Assembly (NCBI GenBank): GCA_009760855.2
Contig: WPIO01000037.1
Coordinates: 1,076,001 to 1,140,000 of the forward strand
DNA: 64,000 nt
Direction of reading: 5' to 3'
From: Cristatella mucedo
Lineage: Eukaryota; Bryozoa; Phylactolaemata; Cristatellidae
Part shown: piece by piece, positions 33,301-64,000 of the stretch
Layout: every line of letters begins with the position of its first letter
Numbering within the stretch: position 1 is the stretch's first letter
Position numbers and translations under genes: made by a program
The notes under the pieces: generated by a model
The model's database searches: none
The model's input: the letters and a program-made list of their open reading frames with translations, nothing else
Told to the model about the DNA's origin: nothing

Positions 33301-36300
33301 AGGCTGTGCGACAGTTGCCTGCCGTAGATGTGCCACGTGTTGACTTGCTCCAGTACAACTGTGTGTTGTTAACACGACAGCATGTCAGAATTATGTTAAT
33401 CCATGTTCAAGGACTCGTAAATATTTCATTAGACGACTCCTAAATAAACCAGTTTAATTTGCTGCTGTTTTTTGTTTTTTATTACTATAAGAGGCCATGT
33501 TTTTTTAGCTAAGTCGGAAACAAATGCTAGGCATAGTAGGTACTGCCGTGCTTACAATTGCAATTGCTGCCATCGTGTAAGTGTATTGAGAGGGCACTGA
33601 AAGTAAAGCCTTAGCTAGAAATGAACATCCGGTCGCTCGACGAGGCTCTGCATTGCTTTGATCTAAAACCTTGTAATTGAATGGGAAAGTTGCCTGTTAC
33701 TCTGACAAGACAAGCAGAAGAGTGCACTGTACCATTACTTTTTTAGCAGCCATCTGCCACTTAACGGTAGACCTGCACTTATGCACTTTCACTTGAGCAA
33801 AATGCGAATTGCAATATCTGGTTGAATCCTCTGGCCGCGTTTGGTGTACTGTGTGCCAGAGCCACGCGGGCTGCTCTTCATTATGCGACTTTTTGGCCGG
33901 CTGCTGTCGTGATGCTAGCCTTGGCGCCCTGTGACCCCGGTGCAGCCTTGGTGCTTACCTTTCGTTCTACGGCTCAGTCCGGCAGTGGCTTTCGGTAGCT
34001 TCGGTGCCAGTAACTTTGAGCGCAGGCTCTCGCAGGTGTATCTGATGCAGTCGTGGCAAGCCTCGTGCTGATGAGAGATGGGGTGAGGCAGGGCACAGGT
34101 GCTCTTTGCCATGCATCAGCATGCAAAAGCCATCTCGCTGCTCTTTCTAGCAATCATTGTGTCACAAATGGTTGACATGGTCCGTGTTCGCAGATACAGA
34201 AAATGTGCATTGGAGGCTCTCTTCCGTGTCACGCGTGGAAGCGTAGACCCAAGCTCCATGCATGTGTGCTTGACCAGGTGGCTGGTGCTGATCGAGTGCC
34301 TGAGGCCACGCGGGCTGATGAGCTGCTTCTTGCACTGCCTGCACTCACGTATGCTAACCCGAGCTGCTTGCTTTGCACTGGCTCTAGCCGAGGGATCCTG
34401 CCACATACGCTGCTTGCATGTGCCAGTGCCAGTCCATATTGACGCCTGCTCCGCAGTTCTCGCATCTCTGACGCTCGTGCATCTCTTTTAGGGATAAGCG
34501 TGCCCAGACTCACTTGAAAAATGTCTACGCTAGCCTGGCCATCGCCATGCTGGCAGCATCGGCCGGAGCGTACATTCACCTTGTCGGAATCATGCAGGTT
34601 TGTTTGTCTTCGGGGATATATGGCATCTGTCGTGCGGTATACCTATTGCTGGAAGGCTGCTTGTTGTGCCAGCTATCCCTCCACTGGTTGCAACGTCTCT
34701 TCGTTTACAGTTCGGTATGATTAGCATCATCGGGATGATGGGGCTGATGATGTGGCTGAAAGCCACCCCACACAGCAAGGAAAACCAATCTAAGAGAATG
34801 GGCATGCTAGCGGGCGTTGGGCTCTTCACGGGTAAGCACGTCAGCGGCCACTTTGCTTTTCATCTGACGTACAACTATACCTTAGGCTATGCAGCTCCCT
34901 AAAACGGCATGTATAACGAAAAAATGCTATCGAAGTGGTCATGTGTGCTCCACAGCAGATGTTTATGACGGCTTGATGGTGAGGTGATACGTAGCAATGC
35001 TGGCAAAGTGGTGAACTTTAAGGATTAACTGTTTTATATCGTATTGGCTGTTTTTTGAATGCATTTTTTCTGCTTTGTTGCTGCCTATAATGTGGTGTAA
35101 ACTCTGCTGTCTTCATACAGCAACTTGGGGAATCTTCTTAACATTTCAGGAATGTCATTGGGGCCGCTGCTCGATAGAGTCATTCAAATTGACCCAAGGC
35201 AAGTGGCAGCCACGTGACTCCCTCCCTCTCCCGATTTTTCAATTCAAATCAGGGGTTCTGTAGCTGGGAATTCGTGAAGGCATGACTAGATTTTTGTTTA
35301 TGGGGCTGAGCCTCGTGTACGGCTGAGATGACACGATGGCGGCATGCCAGCCAGCCCCCTTGCTGGGCCCCTTGTTTAAATAGCCTAGAGGCTGCTGCAA
35401 GTGCAAATACTAACTCTGCCATATGCTAGGACATCAATGTTCTAGTTTTTTATTTGTTGCCAATGTGCGTTCGCAGATAAAAACTAAATGTGCTATGTTA
35501 ATCTGTATTGCTGTTGTAGCATCATCCCGACTGCATTCCTCGCAACGTGCGTTATATTCGCCTGCTTTTCCATCTCAGCACTGCTGAACACTCACCGACA
35601 GTACCTCTACCTCGGTGGTAAGGGTGCTTAAGTTATGCCTTAGGTTTGTGCTAAGCAGAGTGATCATGCTTCTCATTGTAGTCAGTGCTCGTCGATGGCT
35701 GTTTATCTGCATAGTTTCTGTGAGGTGCCCAAATGTCTAGCCGACGCAGCTACAGGACTGCTAATGGTGACCCTACATTTTCTTTTTTAGGCCTGTTGAT
35801 GTCTTGCATGTCGTTGCTATGTATGGCAACGATTGTGAATTGGTTCATCGGGAGCCGGTTTCTATTCCAGGTGAGTAGGGTTTTTGTTGTGCTTTTGCTT
35901 TAAGAAAGTCTCTCATTGCTAGGATACAGAGTAGGATTCTTGTCGTGCTATTGACGAAATCAAGTTCGTCGTTGCTAGGACATAGTGCCTGTGATAGATG
36001 CATTGACCGGCCTGGGATCGGAACAAGCCCCGAGGATTTGCAACGAGTATATTAGCGGCGTGCGACCTTTTGACCCAATGGTTAAGGTGCTCGCTCCGAC
36101 CAAGGTCGTGGGCTAGAGCCCAGTGGCGTATGTGAAGCACCTGAATAGAGATTTAGGTTATCTTAAGGCACTATGGATGAATGATGAAGCTATACGGATT
36201 ATTTCGAATGATTTTAATTATATTTGAATTGTGTATTTATGATGAATTAAATTTTTCTGCATGAACGGACGAAAAAGCTTGAAAAGTAATCATTGTACCG

Positions 36301-37947
36301 GATTCCTGATGTGGGCAATGCAAGTCTTATAATGTCGTCTGGCTATAGAACTAGTAAATTGAGGCTACAATGCCAGTTTTAACTGGCCAGCACCTCGCAG
36401 ATTCACTTCAGCTTGTTTTGACTTGCAACAGGGCTCCTGTGCAGCAGTGCTGAGTTATTGTGTTATCATGTGTAGATACTTGAAATACATAAAGCTTTTG
36501 CTAGCCTACCTTACCATGGGAATTAGACAACCAGGCTGGCATGTGGAGAGGCATTGTGCATGTTTGCTTCCAGTTTCCGTGCTTGTTAGTAAAAATTGAG
36601 AAGTTGCTTTTGCTATACGGGTTAGTGAACTCGTTTCAGATAGCCTACTAGTTCCACCAATTGCATAGCCTTGATGAGTGCTTGATGTGGGGAGTGTAGC
36701 TCCTATAATGGCTAAACATCGTGACCAGTGACCTGGCTATTTAGCACACTCTTGTAGAAGAGCCTTAGTTCACGTGCGAACAATGCCACCTAGTGTTCAA
36801 AGTCACTGGCCGGTCGATAGTATGCTAATGTGATGGCTGTGCACATACTAATTCTATGCTCCACAGGTACGTTAGGGTTAGGACCACGGCAGCTAGGGCA
36901 GACGAGTCAAGCTAACCAAGCAAGAGTCAGTAACTATGTCAGAGAGTCGTGTCGAGTGCCTTGGAGATTTTAGTTTCAATTGTAATAAGACTTAAATGGT
37001 GCTTACCCATACTGTACTTCCTGCCGTGGAAAGCTTTCGGTCGTATGCCACCTCCTGTGACACGAGCCACAGCTGCCCTGCTTGGTTTCCTATTGTCTGT
37101 TGGATTTTGGGCCGGCTCCCCAGATATTAAATATATTCCGTTAAGTCTCGTCGGGGTTTACAACCGTTTAGAGATAGGGGCTTGTGTTAGAAGTTGCTGC
37201 AGGCCAACAGAATGTGCAACAAAAACCCTAGCAGAAGGCTTTTAGCTAAACCGTGGACAGTTCCTCGGGGATGGCAGAGATAGCCCACTGAGTTCCTCAC
37301 GTGGCTATGCAGAGTTAAAAGATGGGAGAGGCTAGGTCGGGAACTGGCTCCCTCCGTGCTAACATTCGCCTGCTGCTGCCACGCTAGTCTCACTTAGAGA
37401 CCATTAACCTCAGGTTTCACTACTTTCAGGATTCAGGTAGATAGAGCTCTTAGGTAAAATACATCCCCTCGTGAGGTGGCAGTAAAAGTGTGCGTGTATC
37501 AGAAATGTGATCGTGCATCAGAAATGGAATGACGAGCAGAAAAAACGTTTTGTGCCAAAAAAAGACCTACGATCTGTGGTGGGCTCATAAGCAGACTGGA
37601 TAAGCTGCTGTTGCATCTCTTGCCACCTTTCCGTTGGCAATGTAAGCTTGGACGCTTTTTTGTACAGGTCAACATCTACCTTGGTCTTCTAGTCATGGTT
37701 GGCTTTGTCATGTATGACACACAGCTGATCCTAGAGAGGTGTCGCCTTGGTGATGATGACTTTGTGTGGTAAGTGGCTACTTGTTTTGAGTGCGATTCTG
37801 CTGCTGCTCGGCGATGGCTGCACGGCTCGTTGGACGTTGCGTTCTTTCTACAGGCACTCGGTCGATCTCTTCTTGGACTTCATCAACATCTTCCAACGTC
37901 TTCTAATCATTCTCAGTGATAATAATAAGAAGAAAAGCAAGAAGTAG
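30259..37947 (+). CDS. TMBIM6: Bax inhibitor-1 (TMBIM6), complete, eight exons
   Basis: ER-membrane protein that limits ER-stress apoptosis and leaks Ca2+ from the ER. Exons 30259-30305, 34492-34597, 34711-34831, 35150-35198, 35520-35617, 35791-35870, 37668-37768 and 37854-37947 give 231 residues (human 237). Recognisable stretches are MATFDRWAALFKF, HLKNVYASLAIAMLAASAGA, WLKATPH, GMSLGPLL, YLYLGG, FGSxxLFQ-like SRFLFQVNIYLGLLVM, DTQLILE, WHSVDLFLDF and a lysine-rich tail NNKKKSKK, the ER-retention-like terminus typical of BI-1. Six to seven hydrophobic segments are present. Every splice phase agrees. The start is the only ATG giving the conserved FDR..AL.KF. The intron after exon 4 is of the GC-AG type. 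A poly(A) signal follows at 38080. Confidence 0.96.
31064..31205 (+). mobile_element. SINE family A
   Basis: Near-complete copy with clear A and B boxes (GGCCTAGCGGTTAAGG; GGGCTCGAGCTC) and end GGGCGCTATACAAATAAATT. First of three SINEs in a row. Confidence 0.82.
31209..31358 (+). mobile_element. SINE family B
   Basis: Head GCACACTAGGTAAGG, B box GGTTCGATTCC, tail ACAAAAGGAGGCTGTTTAAT; second of the triple array. Confidence 0.82.
31378..31541 (+). mobile_element. SINE family B, diverged
   Basis: A duplicated GTGGCTTCGAGTC replaces the B box; tail ACATGAGGCTGTTAAATCAG intact. Third of the array. Confidence 0.65.
31790..32560 (-). mobile_element. LINE 3' part, further non-LTR family
   Basis: Minus strand ISFGERAFRMHAPKVWHVLP and TSHLKRHLL, then a 3' end rich in GTACAGCACC. 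Lies in TMBIM6 intron 1. Confidence 0.7.
34492..34597 (+). CDS. TMBIM6: TMBIM6 exon 2 (first membrane segment)
   Basis: 106 bp, phase 2 in and 0 out, acceptor CTCTTTTAG. Encodes DKRAQTHLKNVYASLAIAML and AGAYIHLV, the conserved TM1. Confidence 0.95.
34711..34831 (+). CDS. TMBIM6: TMBIM6 exon 3
   Basis: 121 bp, phase 0 in and 1 out. Encodes GLMMWLKATPHSKEN, then RMGMLAGVGLFTG, covering TM2 and the family loop before TM3. Confidence 0.95.
35150..35198 (+). CDS. TMBIM6: TMBIM6 exon 4, followed by a GC-AG intron
   Basis: 49 bp, phase 1 in and 2 out. Encodes MSLGPLLDRVIQIDP. The donor reads AAG|GCAAGT: a GC donor with an otherwise perfect consensus. The split Ser codon closes correctly with exon 5. 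Confidence 0.92.
35520..35617 (+). CDS. TMBIM6: TMBIM6 exon 5
   Basis: 98 bp, phase 2 in and 1 out. Encodes IIPTAFLATCVIFACFSISA and HRQYLYLG, matching human LPTAFMGTAMIFTCFTLSA and RRSYLFLGG. Confidence 0.95.
35791..35870 (+). CDS. TMBIM6: TMBIM6 exon 6
   Basis: 80 bp, phase 1 in and 0 out, acceptor CTTTTTTAG, donor GTGAGT. Encodes LLMSCMSLLCMA and GSRFLFQ. Confidence 0.95.
35871..37667 (+). other. TMBIM6 intron 6, 1.8 kb
   Basis: One SINE at its 5' end (36060-36178). The rest is unique, with no exon recognised. Confidence 0.6.
36060..36178 (+). mobile_element. SINE family A
   Basis: CAATGGTTAAGGTGCTCGC and GTGAAGCACCTGAATAGAG are recognisable; in TMBIM6 intron 6. Confidence 0.72.
37668..37768 (+). 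CDS. TMBIM6: TMBIM6 exon 7
   Basis: 101 bp, phase 0 in and 2 out. Encodes VNIYLGLLVMVGFVMYDTQL, then ILERCRLGDDDFV. The Asp of YDTQ and the downstream acidic residues belong to the family's pH-sensing/Ca-leak core. Confidence 0.95.
37854..37947 (+). CDS. TMBIM6: TMBIM6 exon 8 (terminal)
   Basis: 94 bp, phase 2 in, ending in TAG. Encodes HSVDLFLDFINIFQRLLIIL and the basic tail NNKKKSKK. Confidence 0.95.
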
Positions 37948-38079
37948 AGGCCCCTGTGACGAGCGATTCGAGTCTTGTTTATTTGCCGACACGTTATGAT
38001 TTGTAACGTCAATTGCTGCTGCTTGGCCGCTGTGTGAAGTAGGCTTGTCGTAAGCAATGCCTCGTTTTGTGGTGAACAC

Positions 38080-38085
38080 AATAAA
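38080..38085 (+). promoter_or_regulatory. Poly(A) signal of TMBIM6
   Basis: AATAAA 133 bp after the stop codon, followed at once by a GT-rich stretch (TGTGCTGTCG) suited to the downstream element. Confidence 0.75.
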
Positions 38086-38820
38086 TGTGCTGTCGCTTTC
38101 TGAAGCTTTCCGGATTTGCTGAACATAACCTTTCACGATGCCAGAAGCTTGAGTGCTCTCACTGCTGGAACCACTTGATCTATCCGTGTGACTTCTACAA
38201 GCAGATGAGAGGCCGCTGTCACGCCGTATGCAGCATTTCGCAGGCATCATCCTTATTCGTACTCCAATGATCATGCTGTGAATTTTCAAATTCGCTGTTT
38301 CAAAATATAATGGTGATGTGGGTAAGTGTTGTCAGTTAATTTGCACTGCTGTGAGATCATCAACGTGTGCGCATTACCCTCCCATAGCCAGTCTCGTGCT
38401 GTTGGAAAATTACACCACAGCAGATCCAGGCAGGTGCCAACGTGTGTGGGTGCAGCGAACATGCACGTTCTGGAAAAGTAAGCTTCAAAATTCGGAATCG
38501 CATTTAAAACAAGTAGCCACTTGGGGAGGTTGTGCCAATGATCATGTAAAATAAAATGCAATGGACTTCACTGGGTAGAACCAGCAGAAATAGTTTCGCA
38601 CAGAAAACGTGTCAAGAACTCTTTAAAAACAAATGGGCCCGGAGTAAATTGAATGCACCCACGGTGCTTTAGTAGATAGCTCTTAGAGAACCCTAATTGT
38701 GGATGCTCTAGTTAGCTGTGAATAACATCTGGTTGTTCACCGGCAGCCTTTTCGACAGTCAACCTGTTCTGTGGTCTTCAGCTGAGCTGAGAACCGTGAG
38801 TTTCCTGTCAACAGACCGAA
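38086..38820. other. Intergenic gap between convergent TMBIM6 and CEP70
   Basis: About 0.74 kb between the two poly(A) signals. A 128-codon minus frame (37903-38289) overlaps the TMBIM6 3' end but shows no family likeness. Nothing else seen. Confidence 0.5.
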
Positions 38821-38826
38821 TTTATT
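38821..38826 (-). promoter_or_regulatory. Poly(A) signal of CEP70
   Basis: AATAAA on the minus strand only about 24 nt after the TAG stop, implying a very short 3' UTR. Its presence supports the terminal-exon call. Confidence 0.65.
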
Positions 38827-38850
38827 CAAACACTATTCTACCCTCAAATT

Positions 38851-62038
<23,188 letters not shown>

Positions 62039-63003
62039 CTAAACGAAATCGACACATGCATTGAGTAGAATACAGTCGAGCTTGTCGCATGCATCCCGAT
62101 CGACAATAGGCTGCTGGGGGGCCAGCTTCGTGCTCGGCTAGCTGTTGCTACACAGCTGCAATGGACTACGTCGTAATGATTGCGTTGACGACATCGTAAA
62201 AAGAGCGCTTTTCGGTGTGAACCAGAAGCAGACACAACTGCAGCGCAAATCGAAACGAAAATAATCAGACAATCAAAGCCAAAAGCTTCGATCCGGAACG
62301 TGAGCATGCGCTTCACAGTGCTTCCTCGGCTCTCATGTGCATGAGTGTGCACGAATGCACAGAGCTGGCAGACGCCACTATGCGATACTGCGACAACTGC
62401 ACGGCCCCTGCAAAAACTCAAAACAAATTCTTCACCATACTGACGGTGCACAATTCTACACCCCGCTGGGTTATAAGGTACTCGAACCTCACCAATCCTG
62501 CTCACGGAGGGGGTCGAGTCCTGCTGAAAGCTACCCATTTTTGCCCACCCTAATTGGGGAGCAGCAGTGGAGATATGCAGCATTGAAACAGGGTCAGATA
62601 ATTTAGCTGAAACATGCAAACTTAGATATGACTCTGGCCACATGAATTACTGTTACCTAGACTAGATAATTTAAATGGTCGTGCCACAGGAAATAGTACT
62701 TTAAATGAGAACAATGAATTTCGCATGAGGCTTTTGCACGGCATGAAAAAAGTTGTCTGGCAGGCTATTCAGCTGTTTCTGTGTTATCTTGGGCTAGCTC
62801 GATCGCCAATCTGTGCTGAGTCCACGTACCATATCTTTAGTACCCTAGATATGTCTTAAATCTTCTTGACACACTCTGGTACATGCCCTTTCCAGCAGAA
62901 GTCTCTGCCAGAGAACAGCGAGCCTCGAGCTAGGACGCCCAACAAGGCCACTAGCCTTAAGTGGCTTCCTGCAATTCTAATAAGTACCCATACGATCGTC
63001 TGG

Positions 63004-63004
<1 letters not shown>

Positions 63005-63052
<48 letters not shown>

Positions 63053-63366
63053 GTGCATGCATGTGTGCATGTGTGTGCATGTGTGTGTATGTGTGTGTGC
63101 ATGTGCGTGTCTCTGTGTGTGCCTGAGTGTATGTGTGTGTGCATGTGTGTGTGCATGTGTGTGTGTGTGTGTGCATGCATGTGTGTGCATGTGTGTGCGC
63201 ATGTGCGTGTCTCTGTGTGTGCCTAAGTGTATGTGTGTGTATGTGTGTGTGTGTGTGCATGTGTGTGTGCATGTGTGTGTGTGTGTGTGCATGCATGTGT
63301 GTGCATGTGTGTGTGCATGTGTGTGCATGTGTGAGTGTGCATGTGCATGCATTTGCATGCATGTGT
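63005..63366. repeat. (GT)n with GCAT variants, duplicated segment
   Basis: Includes the segment GCATGTGCGTGTCTCTGTGT twice (near 63099 and 63209), so a compound repeat of about 110 bp. Confidence 0.93.
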
Positions 63367-63539
63367 ATAATTATGTGCAAGTGCAAGCACAGGCACAGAC
63401 AACAGTATAGACAATTGCCATCCAGGTCCTTGATGTTGTACATGATTTTGCTCTGCCGCACATGTGCCTACTGATGTCATCCGCTCTTCTGATACTGGAC
63501 AGGTTGTGCTCTCTTTGCTCAGTGCTCTGCGCTCCCATC

Positions 63540-63586
63540 GCTTCGTCTGCATCGGCACTGCCGTGCCGTGCCGATGCAGACGAAGC
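63540..63586. repeat. Perfect inverted repeat, 18-bp arms, 11-nt loop
   Basis: GCTTCGTCTGCATCGGCA and its exact reverse complement around CTGCCGTGCCG. Confidence 0.95.
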
Positions 63587-63641
63587 ACGTGCCTCGTTGG
63601 TCAATGACCCGGCGGCACCTAAAAAGCTCACTCAGAGAGTA

Positions 63642-63680
63642 AAAAGCAAAGGTTAGCTGATTCAGCTAACCTTTGCTTTT
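63642..63680. repeat. Perfect 39-bp palindrome (19-bp arms, 1-nt centre)
   Basis: AAAAGCAAAGGTTAGCTGA, T, then the exact reverse complement; the right arm is the end of a family-B SINE. Confidence 0.95.
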
Positions 63681-63765
63681 ATATATCAGGCCTGTAGTGA
63701 GCAATAAAGATTTAGCTACTGCATGACTCGAACCATTGACGTGATGGGTCGTGAAGCGTAAGCGC
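63651..63765 (-). mobile_element. SINE family B, partial, with terminal palindrome
   Basis: Minus copy with B box GGTTCGAGTCATGCAG; its 3' end (TCAGCTAACCTTTGC) is one arm of the perfect palindrome at 63642-63680. Confidence 0.6.
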
Positions 63766-64000
63766 CCGGACCCCGGGGCTCCAGACCCAGCGAAGACCGA
63801 GGGCAATAAGTGCACTGGAGCCTGCACTCGCCTGACTGAGGCCAACTAAAAGAGCAGATGACCCAAGACGCTGGCTGACCCAGCTGCCGAGGACCCATCA
63901 TCGCACAGAAATGTGCCCTTGCTGCTCACAGCACACACTTTTTTCGCTCTCCCTCTGATCTCGTTTGCTAGCGCTTTACCATAAGTCAGCACTAGCTCAT

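Larger units (their letters stand above)
30306..34491 (+). other. TMBIM6 intron 1, 4.2 kb
   Basis: The first 0.6 kb is CpG-rich (promoter-proximal). Then come three head-to-tail SINEs (31064-31545) and a minus-strand LINE (31790-32560). From 32600 to 34490 I see nothing I can assign. Confidence 0.6.
62039..64000 (-). other. CEP70 5' intronic region, N-terminal exons not resolved
   Basis: Contains a GT-rich tract, two perfect palindromes and a SINE. Two weak minus-strand blocks are possible: 62880-62975 after an acceptor-like GAATTGCAG, and near 63415-63455 (RQSKIMYNIKDL). Neither has a convincing donor. Confidence 0.3.

Noticed and set aside
37903-38289. 128-codon minus frame over the TMBIM6 3' end
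   Set aside because: Overlaps TMBIM6 exon 8 antisense, no family likeness, and lies beyond the CEP70 poly(A) signal.
62880-62975. Minus block KPLKASGLVGRPSSRLAVLW as the CEP70 N-terminus
   Set aside because: Only LKPL recalls human CEP70; no donor, and too little room for the N-terminal coil before 62038.

Overview
This is nuclear DNA from an animal, most likely an invertebrate. The coding sequence is cut into short exons (about 50-290 bp) with GT-AG or GC-AG borders. The introns are 0.2-5 kb and full of microsatellites, tRNA-derived SINEs and 5'-truncated LINEs. The proteins recognised (a GON-domain ADAMTS, the WAVE-complex subunit BRK1, Bax inhibitor-1/TMBIM6 and the centrosomal protein CEP70) together point to a metazoan. 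I cannot name the phylum. Homologies rest on remembered family sequences plus reading-frame and splice-phase consistency; no search was run.

Layout. (1) 1-23.25 kb, + strand: the 3' half of a GON-domain ADAMTS (ADAMTS9/20/gon-1 type). Ten TSP1 exons, nearly all phase 0-0, are followed by a GON domain split over four or five exons. The protease half lies to the left of the window. (2) 24.17-27.30 kb, + strand, tentative: four phase-compatible exons whose order and residues resemble the ciliary transition-zone protein TMEM231, with both ends unresolved. (3) 24.86-29.96 kb, - strand: complete BRK1 in three exons, interdigitated with (2). (4) 30.26-37.95 kb, + strand: complete TMBIM6 in eight exons, head-to-head with BRK1; their start codons are 296 bp apart, which suggests a shared bidirectional promoter. 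(5) 38.82-62.04 kb, - strand: CEP70 from its middle coiled coil to its stop and poly(A) signal in twelve exons, tail-to-tail with TMBIM6. The 5' exons are not resolved and probably lie beyond 64 kb.

Repeats. LINE 3' ends with an (ATT)n tail (shared end motif about 60 bp) occur about ten times. At least two other non-LTR families are present. Two tRNA-derived SINE families occur about six and about twelve times. Long homopurine/homopyrimidine tracts (TCC)n and (CT)n, GT/CA tracts and a CTGCCAGCCG minisatellite fill several introns. I saw no CRISPR array, operon, rRNA or LTR element.

How the genes relate. The products act in unrelated processes: extracellular matrix proteolysis, Arp2/3 actin nucleation, ER stress/calcium control and centrosome/cilium assembly. 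The only visible coupling is positional: BRK1 and TMBIM6 share a promoter region, BRK1 interleaves with the TMEM231-like exons, and TMBIM6 and CEP70 converge with about 0.74 kb between their poly(A) signals.
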